A DNA stretch of 35,286 nucleotides, from contig NC_011248.1 of assembly GCF_000019685.1 (NCBI RefSeq), positions 1 through 35,286 on the forward strand. Reading direction: 5' to 3'. The translations under genes were made by a program, and so were the position numbers. The DNA is from Borrelia duttonii Ly. Its GTDB lineage: Bacteria > Spirochaetota > Spirochaetia > Borreliales > Borreliaceae. The first letter of the stretch is position 1. The number at the start of each line of letters is the position of its first letter. The notes under the pieces are model-generated. The model was not told where the DNA came from, did no database searches, and was given only the letters and a program-made list of their open reading frames with translations. Below, one piece after another: positions 1 through 8,942 of this stretch.

Positions 1-11
1 AAAATACAAAG

Positions 12-40
12 TTGACAATTATTTAAAACAGATATATATT
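12..40 (+). promoter_or_regulatory. Strong sigma70-type promoter
   Basis: TTGACA at 12-17 and TATATT at 35-40 are separated by 17 bases, a near-consensus housekeeping promoter. It points at the pseudogene whose ATG is at 49, only 8 bases beyond the -10 box. The transcript would therefore be almost leaderless, and there is no Shine-Dalgarno sequence. Confidence 0.6.
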
Positions 41-48
41 TATTTAAA

Positions 49-862
49 ATGATTAGTATAAAAAAATTTTTTAAAAAAATCAAACATCAAAAAAATAATG
101 AAAACGTATTTACCAATAGTACAAACAATCTTATAATTGAAATAAATCCTAAAGAAATTATTAATTTTTGTACAAATTACCTCTTAATATCAAATAGTAC
201 AGAACTCAAAGCAATAGGTATCTTACTTTCTTCTGGTATTCCATTATCTCAATTCACCAAAAAAAATTTACTATCACTAATTATACACATGATACTATTA
301 TTTACACATCATCATCCAATTTACAAATCAAAAATTATACTTTAGTCAACTCCACATTAATTATAAATGCTATTTATTTTCTAAAAAAAATAATTTTAAT
401 ATTATTCACGTAAAACTTAATCGTATTCTCAAAAAATTATTTCGTACAAATATAACTACTAAACATTTAGAATATATTTATTCTATTATTCTTAAATCTC
501 TAAACAAAAAGGACAATTCTTACTTTTATGAAGCCATTTTAAAACATCCAAAATACAAAAGTATCAAACTTGTAAGTAAACCTACTTCACTAAATAGTCT
601 TGAAAACTTAATTTTCATTAATTCGTTTGAAAATTTACGTATACATAATACTGCAAATTTACTACTTTATAAAAATAGTAACAATGAATTAAAGTCTACT
701 ATTGCTAATCTAATTGAATCCTTTTTTCTTGATCAAAACTCTAACAAAGATATACATACTCTCAAATCATACATTAACCTAAATCTAAAACAAATGGGTA
801 TTCCCTATAAAAAAACTCACAAAATACAAAAACAAATCTTTTCTAATATCTTCGTATCGTGA
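49..862 (+). pseudogene. Frameshifted gene of unknown family
   Basis: The first frame runs from the ATG at 49 to a stop at 343-345 (98 codons). A second frame, one base over, is open from before 300 to the TGA at 860-862 and reads as normal Lys/Asn/Leu/Ile-rich Borrelia protein without an ATG near its beginning. Switching frames once between about 260 and 340 gives a continuous protein of roughly 270 residues. I do not recognise the family. No signal peptide, lipobox or membrane segment is apparent. A near-consensus promoter lies just upstream. An assembly error could also explain the shift. Confidence 0.55.
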
Positions 863-1162
863 ACATCAACTAAATTCACTTATTTTACTTAACAATAAAC
901 CCTCAAAACACAGAAAATAATTAAAATTAATATTGAATAATTGAATATTTTTTATTTACAGTATTTAATATTAAAAGATGTATTGTTTAATTATATCAAC
1001 CCATGAAATTGATTAATAAACGCGGGCTAAAACTTTATAAGGCTAACCCGTTATAAAAGTAAAATTTAAATAAATTAAAGACTCCTTTTTGTTTTTATAA
1101 TATGTATAAAATAAATTTTTTCTACCAAATTGAACCTAAATACATTTATACAACAAAAATAT
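863..1162. other. AT-rich intergenic region
   Basis: No convincing reading frame is seen. A weak stem (AACG, bulged C, GGG pairing with CCCGTT) lies near 1020-1053 and is followed by AT-rich sequence. It may be a remnant terminator for the upstream pseudogene. Confidence 0.3.
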
Positions 1163-1198
1163 AGGAAGATAGACTATTATTAATTAATCTATCTTCCT
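1163..1198 (-). terminator. Rho-independent terminator of the lipoprotein gene
   Basis: AGGAAGATAGA (1163-1173) pairs perfectly with TCTATCTTCCT (1188-1198) over 11 bp, with a 14-base loop. On the minus strand a T-rich tail follows. It lies 26 bases past the stop codon of the lipoprotein gene. Confidence 0.8.
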
Positions 1199-1223
1199 TT
1201 GTATTTCAAATAATTATAATAAA

Positions 1224-2078
1224 TTACTTAATTGTACCTAGAATAGCTATAATTCTATTAGATACTGCCTTCATTCCGGGAATTTTAACTTTAATAAGAT
1301 CTTTATATTTTTTATCAATATGCTCTATCAATTTCTTACTATCAGAATCAATTCCATCTGTCTTAGCTTTATAAGATGAAATAAGACTATCTACGGCTTT
1401 CCTCCAATTTAATTTTTGTAATTGAATTTCCTCAAGCTTTGATTTAATTTCTCTTAAATCAACAAGACTCAATTTATTAAGTTTATCCCTATTCTCTTCT
1501 AATTTATTAATTACTCTCTCAAAACCAAACTGAAGATCTACTACTACAGCATTCATTATATCTTGAATCCATGCACCCTTATTTGTATTATCCGATTCTA
1601 CTTTTTTAAGAATTTCTGCAAAATCTTTTATTCTTTCTCTATTGTATAATAAAGAGGAATAAAATAATCGTCTTATTTCCTTATTATCATCATGATCCAA
1701 TGTCTTATTATTAACAGCATTTAACACAAATTTAAACACTTCATTCTTCATACCATATTGATTTGCATCTTCAACTTCAGCTTTATCTTGATTTAATAAT
1801 CCCATAACACTATTAATATCATTTATAAGGGCAGATATTAATTCCCCTTTCTCATCTTTTATTACAGAATCTCCTTTTACTACTTTTTCAACAGAAACTT
1901 TATTAACAACATCTTCTTTTATTAGTTCATCACCTTGAACGTCATTTACAACATCTTGAACATTATTTACAACATCTTTTAAAAAATTATCAGGTCTTCC
2001 TTTATTATCCAATAATTTAGAATCTAGATTACAAGATGCTAACCCCAAAACTAATAATATAAATAAATTTTTTCTCAC
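1224..2078 (-). CDS. Surface lipoprotein, PFam54 / P35 (BBA64-CspA-like) family
   Basis: The protein has 284 residues. A lipoprotein signal ends in LGLASC with the acylated Cys at 16, so export and surface anchoring are expected. Residues 30-65 are a degenerate Val/Asn/Asp-rich linker (DVVNNVQ, DVVNDVQ, DVVNKV). The region from about residue 105 onward has the features of the PFam54/P35 fold: YGMKNEVFK, EIRRLFYSSLLYN, FAEILKKVESDN, LREIKSKLEEI, LIEHIDKKYKDLIK. Members in Lyme Borrelia include BBA64 and the factor H-binding protein CspA; whether this one binds complement proteins cannot be told. The start is GTG, placed 7 bases after AAGGAG. The gene stands alone, with its own promoter candidate and terminator, outside the vlp array. 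Confidence 0.8.
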   Translation of the reverse strand: MRKNLFILLVLGLASCNLDSKLLDNKGRPDNFLKDVVNNVQDVVNDVQGDELIKEDVVNKVSVEKVVKGDSVIKDEKGELISALINDINSVMGLLNQDKAEVEDANQYGMKNEVFKFVLNAVNNKTLDHDDNKEIRRLFYSSLLYNRERIKDFAEILKKVESDNTNKGAWIQDIMNAVVVDLQFGFERVINKLEENRDKLNKLSLVDLREIKSKLEEIQLQKLNWRKAVDSLISSYKAKTDGIDSDSKKLIEHIDKKYKDLIKVKIPGMKAVSNRIIAILGTIK

Positions 2079-2099
2079 AAATATTCTCCTTCTTTAGAA

Positions 2100-2136
2100 T
2101 TAATAATCACTATTACTAAATAGTAATGATTATTAA
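2100..2136. promoter_or_regulatory. Palindrome in the lipoprotein gene leader (candidate operator)
   Basis: The left arm (2100-2118) and right arm TAGTAATGATTATTAA (2121-2136) are inverted copies with a 2-base centre. The left arm carries three extra bases (CTA). It sits between the putative -10 box and the ribosome binding site, so it could be an operator or an mRNA hairpin. Confidence 0.5.
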
Positions 2137-2141
2137 TTAAT

Positions 2142-2169
2142 AATATATATCACTTTATTTAAAATACAA
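2142..2169 (-). promoter_or_regulatory. Candidate promoter of the lipoprotein gene
   Basis: Read on the minus strand, TTGTAT (2164-2169) and TATATT (2142-2147) are 16 bases apart. The palindrome at 2100-2136 follows directly. AT-rich sequence makes chance matches common, so support is moderate. Confidence 0.4.
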
Positions 2170-2534
2170 TTTTTTCTTAATTAAAATTACTATTTTTTTA
2201 CATCCCTATTCTAAAATTATTTACTTATTAACAATTTTTTCTTTTAAAAAAGAGATATAGTATATTTCATTTGTTTTCTTAATTTTTCTGTTGAAGTAAA
2301 TTTGAAAAGAACTGACAATAAAAAATAAATAAGATTGTATGTGTTATAAATTTATATTTAGAAAAAGAATTTTATATAGTTTGTTTTATAAAAATATCAA
2401 TTAACACACAATTTACGAATTAATAAAAACAGTTAATATGCTGAACCCATATTAAGCTGAGTGCTTATTATCAATTAATATCAATCTTAGAGTATTAAAA
2501 TAAATTATACTAGCTGATATTAATCTACATTTTT
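2170..2534. other. AT-rich intergenic region
   Basis: I see no gene, repeat copy or clear regulatory element here. It separates the lipoprotein gene from the left end of the vlp archive. Confidence 0.3.
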
Positions 2535-2818
2535 TTATAATTTTGGTGATTGGTATAGGGTAACACTAAAATACTTAAGAATTAGAAGCAAAAAAACATG
2601 ATTCATTAAAATATGATTTACATAACAAATACTACCAAGCTTCTTACCTAAATTCTTAAAATGATTTCCTACGTTTTCTTTCTTTGTAGTGTAATTCGCA
2701 TTAAATCCCAAAGCACCTGACATTAACTCAACAAATAAGTAAAAAACATTCTCTGCACTTCTTCCTACTTCCAGTAGTAATATTTCACTCAAACTTCAAA
2801 CCTTATCTTGCTCTTCTC
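2535..2818 (-). pseudogene. Class III vlp N-terminal fragment
   Basis: Only about 50 codons are recognisable as Vlp: LLEVGRSAENVFYLFVELMS, then GFNANYTTKKENVGNHFKNL, matching the class III genes at 16132 and 19061. After KKLG the sequence passes without a break into what is upstream non-coding DNA in other cassettes (AGAATTAGAAGCAAAAAAACATG-like, near 2578-2610). The rest of the gene is therefore deleted. The leader is also damaged: a cassette-type AGGAGGCCT remains near 2815, but the signal peptide and lipobox are missing. Confidence 0.8.
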
Positions 2819-2873
2819 TTTTTAGGCCTCCTAGTATATTCTTTTTACATTATAATCACAAATTTTTTATAAT

Positions 2874-2997
2874 AAATTATCTTTGTTTGTACAATTTTAT
2901 ACAATAAACTGAATATTTTTAATTAGAACATTTAAAAACCACAAATAATAAAATTAATCATATAAAGTAATAAACCCACGTTTATACACTATAAAAT
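2874..2997. repeat. AT-rich element copy 1
   Basis: This about 125-base non-coding block includes TGTACAATTTTATAC, AAACTGAATATTTTTAATTA and CACAAATAATAAAATTAAT. Related copies lie at 12477 and 20471, a diverged one at 25925, and an inverted partial copy at 35190. Copies 1-4 each sit between the terminator of a class II or vsp cassette and a 5'-damaged vlp. Confidence 0.75.
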
Positions 2998-3031
2998 AAA
3001 AGATACCAAGAGCTTAACTCCCAATATCTTT
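2998..3031 (-). terminator. Terminator of the vsp gene
   Basis: AAAGATA (2998-3004) pairs with TATCTTT (3025-3031). On the minus strand it is followed by TTTATTTTATAG. The same hairpin type follows class II vlps. Confidence 0.7.
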
Positions 3032-3113
3032 ACTTTATAACTTTATTTGTTTTTTTAAAGTTATTATCCCACTTGAATATCTTGGTATTTATATAATATA
3101 TAATTTAACTTCT

Positions 3114-3749
3114 TTAAGTAGTAGGTTTGATTACAAGCTCTGCAATCGAAGCCTCTACTGATTTATTAGCAAAACTTAATAATGTATCAATTAATGTATT
3201 AAGTTCCCCCAATTCCTTAGCGCCTTTATCTCCATTAGCCTTAGTTTTGTAATCTATTGCTTCTTTTGCATGATCATCAGTAACACCCTCTTTACCAAGA
3301 TCAGAGTGTTTTGTTTTCACTTTAGATATAAATGATTCAGCTTTACCCTTAGTATCATCAACTTTTGCTTTCAGATCACTAGAAATTCCATCTAATGCTG
3401 CCAATGTTTCTAATTTAGTCTTTATAGTTAATACCATTTGAAACGCTCCTGCAACTAAAGATCCATTATGGGCTCCATCAGTACCTAAAGTATCGGTGTT
3501 CTCCTGAATTTTTTTCCCTATAGCTTTAGCCAACTCGTCAACTGACTTAACTAAAGTATGCACTTCCTTTACTTTTCCAGCAAACTCCACTGCACTTTTT
3601 ATCTTTTCCCCTACTACCTTTAAATCTATTACACTCCCATCTCCCTTCCTTGCTTTCCCTTCCTCTCCTTCCTTTATTCCTCCCCCACTATTACATCCCA
3701 TCACTATCATCATCATCAATATTATTCCCTTAACTCTCATTCTATCCAT
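3114..3749 (-). CDS. Variable small protein (Vsp), OspC-like lipoprotein, with a Vlp-type leader
   Basis: The chosen ATG at 3747-3749 follows GGGAGA on the minus strand and gives 211 residues, the normal Vsp size. The signal is IILMMMIVMGC with Cys 19. The mature part has Vsp/OspC (Lipoprotein_6) features: VEFAGKVKEVHTLVKSVDEL, AIGKKIQEN, LVAGAFQMVLTIKTKLETL, and the C-terminal helix ELNTLIDTLLSFANKSVEAS. This family is the small form of the major surface antigen of relapsing-fever Borrelia and folds as a helical bundle. The leader is nearly identical to that of the long-leader Vlps (compare 9031), so the gene looks like a recombinant. The frame is open upstream to 3941, but that part precedes the signal peptide. 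It is the only vsp in the window. Confidence 0.85.
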   Translation of the reverse strand: MDRMRVKGIILMMMIVMGCNSGGGIKEGEEGKARKGDGSVIDLKVVGEKIKSAVEFAGKVKEVHTLVKSVDELAKAIGKKIQENTDTLGTDGAHNGSLVAGAFQMVLTIKTKLETLAALDGISSDLKAKVDDTKGKAESFISKVKTKHSDLGKEGVTDDHAKEAIDYKTKANGDKGAKELGELNTLIDTLLSFANKSVEASIAELVIKPTT

Positions 3750-3941
3750 TATATTCTCTCTCCCTATTTCTCTTTTCCCTTTTATTTCACCTTTAGTAAC
3801 ATCAACACCTGCATCTATACTATTTTTAATAGCAACTTCTGCAATGTCATAAGCATTTTTTGCAGCACTAATTTGGCCAGCAGACGCATTTATTCCATTC
3901 TTAGCTGCAGCAATTGCTGCCAATATATCTTCCCACTGCAC
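3750..3941 (-). pseudogene. In-frame coding remnant fused upstream of the vsp leader
   Basis: Sixty-four codons (beginning VQWEDILAAIAAAKNG, then AAKNAYDIAEVAIKNS) are open and in frame with the vsp but precede its signal peptide. The last about 20 codons (GEIKGKREIGREN) resemble the long Vlp leader seen at 12687. The part before it weakly resembles the Vlp segment that reads ADILQAIA ... DAAEIAVAK. A stretch coding for DAGVDVTKG is almost identical in DNA to one inside the class I vlp at 14055 (DAGADVTKG). I read it as a fragment of a divergent vlp joined to the leader. Confidence 0.45.
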
Positions 3942-3970
3942 TCTCAGTAACAGACAAATTAGGATTACAA

Positions 3971-4001
3971 AAAAAACATCTCTCCTGACTAACGAGAGAC
4001 G
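3971..4001 (-). terminator. Terminator of the class IV vlp
   Basis: GTCTCTCG and the facing TCTCTC/GAGAGA stem (3979-3984 with 3994-3999) are followed on the minus strand by eight T residues. It lies 49 bases past the stop codon at 4050. Confidence 0.8.
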
Positions 4002-4049
4002 TATTTTTCTTACTTAAATAACTTTATTATTCCTATTTAAATTCCTGAT

Positions 4050-5204
4050 TTACTTAGTAACAGTAGACTGAGTAGCATCAGACTGCTTAGCCTCAAATTC
4101 AACACTATTAGAGTATTTTACTCCCTTAACTGCTTCTCTTACTCTTTCTAAATTACTTTCTACTGTTCTCTTAATTATAAAATCAAGTACCCCTAATACC
4201 TTATTTACCGCACTTACCCCTGCTGCTCTTACTGCTCCAGAATCATTAGCAGAAGCACTAAATTTGCCACTCTTGGTCATTGCCTTCAATGCAACAGCTG
4301 CTGCTAAATCCGCATTACTTTTTGCTCCAGCACCTGCATCAGCCTTGTTATTAGAAGCAGATAATATCCCAGCATCATGATTACCAGCTTTAAGAGCAGC
4401 ACCATCACTAGCCTTAGCATTTTTAATCTTATCTATCATTGCCCATGGATCTGCCTTTGACACTTCATCCGCTAACTTTGAACCAGCTCCCTGAGAAGCC
4501 TTTTCAGTATGACCTCCAAGTACAGCAATAGCATCAGTAGCATTAGCAGCAGCAGCTATTTGATTACCAGCATTACCCGTAACAATCTCTACACCTGATT
4601 TCTTTGCTATACCAGTAATTACCTCTACATTTTTAATAATAGACTCAACACCAATTTTTTCAGCCGCACTAGGAACAGCATCAGCATTATCGCCAACATC
4701 AGCAGCACTATCATTAATTACCTCAGAAAGTTTAGTTAGAGCACCAATTAATCCCTCGAAAACATCACTTACTCCTTTAATTACACCCTTAATAGTTTCA
4801 ACTGTACTTACATCAGCATTCTTAGCCCCAGAAATATCACCTGACAGCTCTTTTAATTTTTTATTAGTATCTTCCAATCCCTTTTTTACTTTTTCAAAGT
4901 GTTCTCCTACCTTACTTTTTTTATCCCCCGATTTAACTACACTAAATCCTAATACATCACCAACAGTATTCCCAAACACACCAAAAATCTCCTGGAATCC
5001 TTCTCCAATCGCAACTAATGACTCTAAAAAACTATTCTTAGCTTCCAAGTTTACCTTCCCCTCTACTCCTCCTACTCCTCCACTATTACATCCCATCACT
5101 ACCACCATCATCACCATTATTATTCCTTTTACTATTCTTCTCACTCTCTTTATCTCTCCTCTCTCATACTCTCTTACTTCCTCTTCTCTCTTCCCTTCTT
5201 TCAT
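4050..5204 (-). CDS. Variable large protein (Vlp), class IV, intact
   Basis: The protein has 384 residues and is the only class IV Vlp here. A long charged leader (residues 1-26) precedes the hydrophobic stretch and VVMGC with lipid-anchor Cys 39. The mature N-terminus has FLESLVAIGEGFQEIFGVFG, then a helical region with GVIKGVSDVFEGLIGALTKL. The centre is rich in Ala and Asn and is probably the variable part. The C-terminal region keeps the Vlp pattern AVALKAMTKSGKF and AVNKVLGVLDFIIKRTVES. Vlps are the large, serially switched surface antigens of relapsing-fever spirochetes (Pfam Lipoprotein_1). The ATG follows a degraded ribosome site (AGTAGGCG instead of AAGGAGGCG). Confidence 0.85.
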   Translation of the reverse strand: MKEGKREEEVREYERGEIKRVRRIVKGIIMVMMVVVMGCNSGGVGGVEGKVNLEAKNSFLESLVAIGEGFQEIFGVFGNTVGDVLGFSVVKSGDKKSKVGEHFEKVKKGLEDTNKKLKELSGDISGAKNADVSTVETIKGVIKGVSDVFEGLIGALTKLSEVINDSAADVGDNADAVPSAAEKIGVESIIKNVEVITGIAKKSGVEIVTGNAGNQIAAAANATDAIAVLGGHTEKASQGAGSKLADEVSKADPWAMIDKIKNAKASDGAALKAGNHDAGILSASNNKADAGAGAKSNADLAAAVALKAMTKSGKFSASANDSGAVRAAGVSAVNKVLGVLDFIIKRTVESNLERVREAVKGVKYSNSVEFEAKQSDATQSTVTK

Positions 5205-5311
5205 TTTCTTCGCCTACTTGTTTTTTTCTTTCTTTTTAGCTACTTTCTTTATAGCTTTTCTTTAAAAGAAGCAAAAAAATATGACTTATATAACACAGAC
5301 AATACTGCAAA

Positions 5312-5340
5312 TAAAAAAAGAGAGCTTTATTGCTCCCTTT
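5312..5340 (-). terminator. Terminator of the class I vlp at 5397
   Basis: GAGAGC (5320-5325) faces GCTCCC (5332-5337), a G-T-tolerant stem with a 6-base loop. On the minus strand it is followed by seven T residues. Confidence 0.7.
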
Positions 5341-5396
5341 ATCAGCGTTCTTATCTAATAATTTTATCTATATTCAATATATTATTAATTCACATA

Positions 5397-6425
5397 TTAA
5401 TTAGTCTTAGCCTCAGAAATTTCTCCTTGTTTAATCTCTCCTAACACCTTATTTATCTCTTTTAATCCTTCATCTACTCTATTCCTTATCCCTATAACCA
5501 ATGTACTCAATACCTTATTTACTGCACTTGCTACTGCTCCATTTATTGCATGAGCTGATTTATCTTCACCAGTCTTAGCAGAAAGTTTACCATCTTTAGC
5601 CATTGCTCTTAAGGCTATCCCTCCTGCTATCATTGCATCATTCCTTGCAGCTGCAAAATCAGCCGCATTATCTTTCTTAGAAGCAGCAATACTTGCAGCA
5701 TCTTTTGCTTGGTCAATATCAACTCCACCAGCAGTCTCAACAGACTTAGCTATTGCCTGCAATATATCTGCTCCACTTACTGCTCCTATTGAAGCACTTG
5801 CTGCTGCCGCATGTTTCTCTTCTCCATCATTAGCCCCTTTACCACTAAGCAACTTACCAATTGATTTTCTCTCCGCTTCTGCAGTCTTAGTAGCTTCTGG
5901 ATTACCTTTACCCTCTAAAACCACCTTAACTATTTCTTTAATTCCTTTTACTAACTTATTAACACTTCCTGCTTCTGCAGGACTAGCATCTTCATTTGCC
6001 TTAGAATTTCCAATAGCACCATCACTAGTAGCACCACTTGCCGCTTCTTTTGCTCCTGCAGCAATCTTTTCTATAATACCACTAATAAACTGTTCAACAA
6101 CTGTTTTAACTTTTTCATATTTCCCATGCTTTTCTAAAATTTCATTTAACTTTACTTTAGTAGTTTGCATAGTCTTCTCAACATCACTAAAACACTTCCC
6201 TATCTCACTTTTTTTAGTCTCTGCCTTTATCCCCAACGTCCCTGTAATCATATCGCCAAAACTCACAAAAACATCTAAAAACCCTTTCCCCAAATTTACC
6301 ATCTCACTCAAAAATACTTTCTCTGGATCTCTACCACCACTATTACATCCCATCATCACCATCATCATCACCATCATCACTATTATTACTCTTACTTTCC
6401 CCTCTCCTTTTTTCTCTATATTCAT
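5397..6425 (-). CDS. Variable large protein (Vlp), class I, intact
   Basis: The protein has 342 residues. A short leader (MNIEKKGEGKVRV) leads into a Met/Val-rich hydrophobic run and MMGC with Cys 27. The class I N-terminus is complete: DPEKVFLSEMVNLGKGF, FGDMITGTLGIKAETKKSEI. The middle holds variable segments separated by KLVKGIKEIVKVVLEG and [13 protein letters not shown]. The C-terminus has [17 protein letters not shown] and AVNKVLSTLVIGIRNRVDEG, then GEIKQGE. AAGGAGGC lies 7 bases before the ATG. It has its own terminator and no clear promoter, so it is probably a silent cassette that could supply a full antigen. Confidence 0.9.
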   Translation of the reverse strand: MNIEKKGEGKVRVIIVMMVMMMVMMGCNSGGRDPEKVFLSEMVNLGKGFLDVFVSFGDMITGTLGIKAETKKSEIGKCFSDVEKTMQTTKVKLNEILEKHGKYEKVKTVVEQFISGIIEKIAAGAKEAASGATSDGAIGNSKANEDASPAEAGSVNKLVKGIKEIVKVVLEGKGNPEATKTAEAERKSIGKLLSGKGANDGEEKHAAAASASIGAVSGADILQAIAKSVETAGGVDIDQAKDAASIAASKKDNAADFAAARNDAMIAGGIALRAMAKDGKLSAKTGEDKSAHAINGAVASAVNKVLSTLVIGIRNRVDEGLKEINKVLGEIKQGEISEAKTN

Positions 6426-6525
6426 TCTTCTAGCCTCCTTATTTTTTATTTTTTTCTAGCTTATCTTTTTAAAAGCAAAAACAAATAAATAAGGCTTTAT
6501 TACAACATACACAATACCGCAAATA

Positions 6526-6552
6526 AAAAAAGAGAGCTAAAATAAGCACTCT
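6526..6552 (-). terminator. Weak terminator-like hairpin
   Basis: AGAG (near 6533) can pair with CTCT (near 6550) around AGCTAAAATAAGCA. On the minus strand a run of seven T residues follows. It is a decayed version of the GAGAGC hairpins behind other cassettes. Confidence 0.4.
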
Positions 6553-6607
6553 TAACTAATTATTTACCTAATTAATCCAAATATATTCAAAATATTTCTA
6601 ATTCAAA

Positions 6608-7506
6608 CTATTCACTAACTTTAGCTTCAGAACCCTCTCCTTGCTTAATTTCTCCTAATAATTTATTAATCTCTTTTAATCCTAAATCCACTCTATTCCT
6701 GATTGCTATTGTCAATGTACTCAATACCTTACTTACTGCACTTGCTACTACACCATTTACTGCATTAGCATATTTATCACTAGCATCCTGCTTAGCCGCA
6801 AATTTACCATCTTTTGCCATTGCCCTTAATGCTATCCCTCCTGCTATTACTGCATCTTTCTTTGCTTGATCAAGAGTCTTAGTACCAGAGCCCTTTTTGG
6901 CAACTGCAATCTCTGCTGCATTAATCACAGTATTAATATCTTTACTAACGCTAACATCTTCAGAATGTGATATAGCCTGCAAGATATCAGCTCCACTTAT
7001 TTATCAGCTCCACTTATTGCTCATATTGATGCACTTGCTGCTGCAGCTTGTTGTTCTGTGACATCATTCTGTGTAGCAAGCAAATTACCAACTGATTTTT
7101 GCTCTGTCTCTCCAGTTTTAGTAGCATTTGGATCTCCTTCTCCCTTCTTTAAAACCACCTCAAATATTTCTCTAATTCCTTTCACTAATTTATTAACACT
7201 TCCTGCTTCTGCAGGACTAGCATCTTCACCTTTCTTAGCATTTCCTATTACATCACCAATAGCACCACTAGCTGCTTCCTTAGCTACTGCAGCTATCTTA
7301 TCTACAGTCCAACTAATAAACTCCTCAACAACTGTTTTAACTTTTTCATATTTCCCATTCTTTGATACTTCTTCTTGCAACTTTTCCTTTACTGAAATCA
7401 TAGTCTTCTCAATATCACTAAAATACTTCCCTATCTCACTCTTCTTTGTATCTGCCTTTATTCCTATCTCTATTTCTCTTCTCCATTTTGTTTCTTCTAT
7501 TTTCAT
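6608..7506 (-). pseudogene. Class I vlp pseudogene (signal peptide deleted, stop plus 17-bp duplication)
   Basis: The ribosome site and ATG at 7506 are intact (AAGGAGGCGAAGAAA), but the leader KIEETKWRREIE runs straight into IGIKADTKKSEIG. About 60 codons holding the hydrophobic run, the lipobox Cys and the class I N-terminus are deleted in frame. In the middle, the codon after ASASI is TGA where other class I genes have GGA. Twenty bases on, a 17-bp tandem duplication shifts the frame. The C-terminal 124 codons (6608-6982) then continue as normal class I sequence to GEIKQGEGSEAKVSE. It cannot make a surface lipoprotein but could donate internal or C-terminal sequence. Confidence 0.9.
6985..7018. 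repeat. 17-bp exact tandem duplication
   Basis: TATCAGCTCCACTTATT occurs twice without a gap (6985-7001 and 7002-7018). The unit is not a multiple of three, so it breaks the class I vlp frame. Other class I genes have a single copy, coding for ISGADI. Confidence 0.9.
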
Positions 7507-7670
7507 TTTCTTCGCCTCCTTATTTTTTCTTTCTTTTTAGCTTTCTTTCATAGCTTTTATTCCAAGGAGAATCAAAAAAACAAAATGGACACAACTATGA
7601 ATTAACGGATAATAAATAACAAATGTTAGCAATAGCAAATAAAATATATCTTTTAGACAAAATAAAATAA

Positions 7671-7701
7671 AAGATACTAAGAACTTAGCTCCCAGTATCT
7701 T
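7671..7701 (-). terminator. Terminator of the class II vlp at 7752
   Basis: AAGATACT (7671-7678) pairs perfectly with AGTATCTT (7694-7701). On the minus strand TTTTATTTTATTTTG follows. Confidence 0.8.
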
Positions 7702-7751
7702 CCCGTTATAACTTTATTTATCTTATTTTATTCTTGAGTCATATAATCTAA

Positions 7752-8819
7752 CTATTGATTCTTAGCATCAGAAGCAATCTTATCAGACACCACAGGAATA
7801 GCATTAGCATTGATTTTCATTGCTGCTTTTACTTCTTTAAGTCCTGCGTCTATTATCTTCCTTATTGCTATTGTTAATGTATCTAGTGCTTTAGTTACTG
7901 CACTAATAGATGCCCCTTTAACTGCAGTAGTAACTTCAGCAGTTCCATCATTATCATTAGCAAATTTTCCTCCCTTTGCCATCCCTCTCAATGCTATTGC
8001 TCCTGCTATTATCGCATCCTTCTTGCCATCACCACCACCATTAGCAGCAGTAGCCAATTTTAATGCATCTCCACCATCCCTAACTATAGCCTGCAATATA
8101 TCTGATCCTCTTACTCCTCCTACTGCTTTTGCTGCATCTGTTGCTACTTTCTTTGAATCATTAGCATTAGCACCTGCATTATCATTAGCAAACAACTTCC
8201 CTGCTTCTCCATCAGCAGCATTTCCCCCAGTTCTTGAAGTACTCCCATCACTTGCCTTTTTATCATCTCCAGCATCATGTTTACCTTCTTTTAATACCAC
8301 CTCTACTATCCCCTTAATTCCCTTTACTAGTTTCTCAATCTCACCCGCAGCACCACCAGCAGCACCCGCAGTAGCAACATTACCAATTAGTTCACTTCCT
8401 TCTACTCCTATTGCCTCACTTGCTTCCTTCGCTCCAGCTATTATCTTATCTAGTTTACTCTCAACCAATGTTTTAACTGCAGTAGCTGTAGCCTCAGCAT
8501 TCGGATTCTTTTCTTCCTTCATTTCAGCAACAATCTTATTAAGCCCACTCTTAATTCCTTCTACTGTACTCTGAACTGTATTAAAATAATTCCCCACATC
8601 CGACTTCTTACTCTCAACACTCAATCCCAATACACTCCCCACCATATCCCCAAATGAAGTGAAAACATTCAAAAATTCATTACTTACATTAACTAAAGAT
8701 TGCAAAAACTTATTCTTTCCTTGCTCTGCTTCCACCACACCACTATTACATCCCATCATCACCATCATCATCACCATTATTACTCTTATTCTCCCCTCTT
8801 CTTTTTTCTCTTTCTTCAT
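7752..8819 (-). CDS. Variable large protein (Vlp), class II, intact
   Basis: The protein has 355 residues. The short leader [13 protein letters not shown] is followed by a Met/Val run and MMGC with Cys 24. The class II N-terminus is [18 protein letters not shown], then [20 protein letters not shown]. Helical segments [17 protein letters not shown] and [20 protein letters not shown] follow. The centre is Gly/Ala/Asp-rich and probably variable. The C-terminus keeps [16 protein letters not shown] and [26 protein letters not shown] lies 7 bases before the ATG. It carries the short leader, whereas the class II gene at 12687 carries the long one. Confidence 0.9.
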   Translation of the reverse strand: MKKEKKEEGRIRVIMVMMMVMMGCNSGVVEAEQGKNKFLQSLVNVSNEFLNVFTSFGDMVGSVLGLSVESKKSDVGNYFNTVQSTVEGIKSGLNKIVAEMKEEKNPNAEATATAVKTLVESKLDKIIAGAKEASEAIGVEGSELIGNVATAGAAGGAAGEIEKLVKGIKGIVEVVLKEGKHDAGDDKKASDGSTSRTGGNAADGEAGKLFANDNAGANANDSKKVATDAAKAVGGVRGSDILQAIVRDGGDALKLATAANGGGDGKKDAIIAGAIALRGMAKGGKFANDNDGTAEVTTAVKGASISAVTKALDTLTIAIRKIIDAGLKEVKAAMKINANAIPVVSDKIASDAKNQ

Positions 8820-8942
8820 TCTTCTAGCCTCCTTATTTTTTATTTTTTTCTAGCTTTTTTATAGCTTATCTAATAAAGATTAGAAGAAAAAAAACATGTT
8901 TTATATAGAAATAATTTATATGACATACACAATACCGAAAAT

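Noticed and set aside
49-60. TTAGTATA resembling a Borrelia telomere box
   Set aside because: It is simply the Ile-Ser-Ile codons of the pseudogene start, and the surrounding bases lack the rest of a hairpin telomere pattern.
3114-3941. A single 275-aa Vsp starting at 3941
   Set aside because: The signal peptide would lie at residue 65 and later; the ATG at 3749 has its own ribosome site and gives the normal Vsp length.
7810-8574. Long plus-strand open frame (254 codons) opposite a class II vlp
   Set aside because: It mirrors the GC-richer, repetitive codons of the vlp on the other strand. Similar shadows occur opposite every vlp (7058, 9044, 13051, 14068, 15645, 17280), with no ribosome site or recognisable family.
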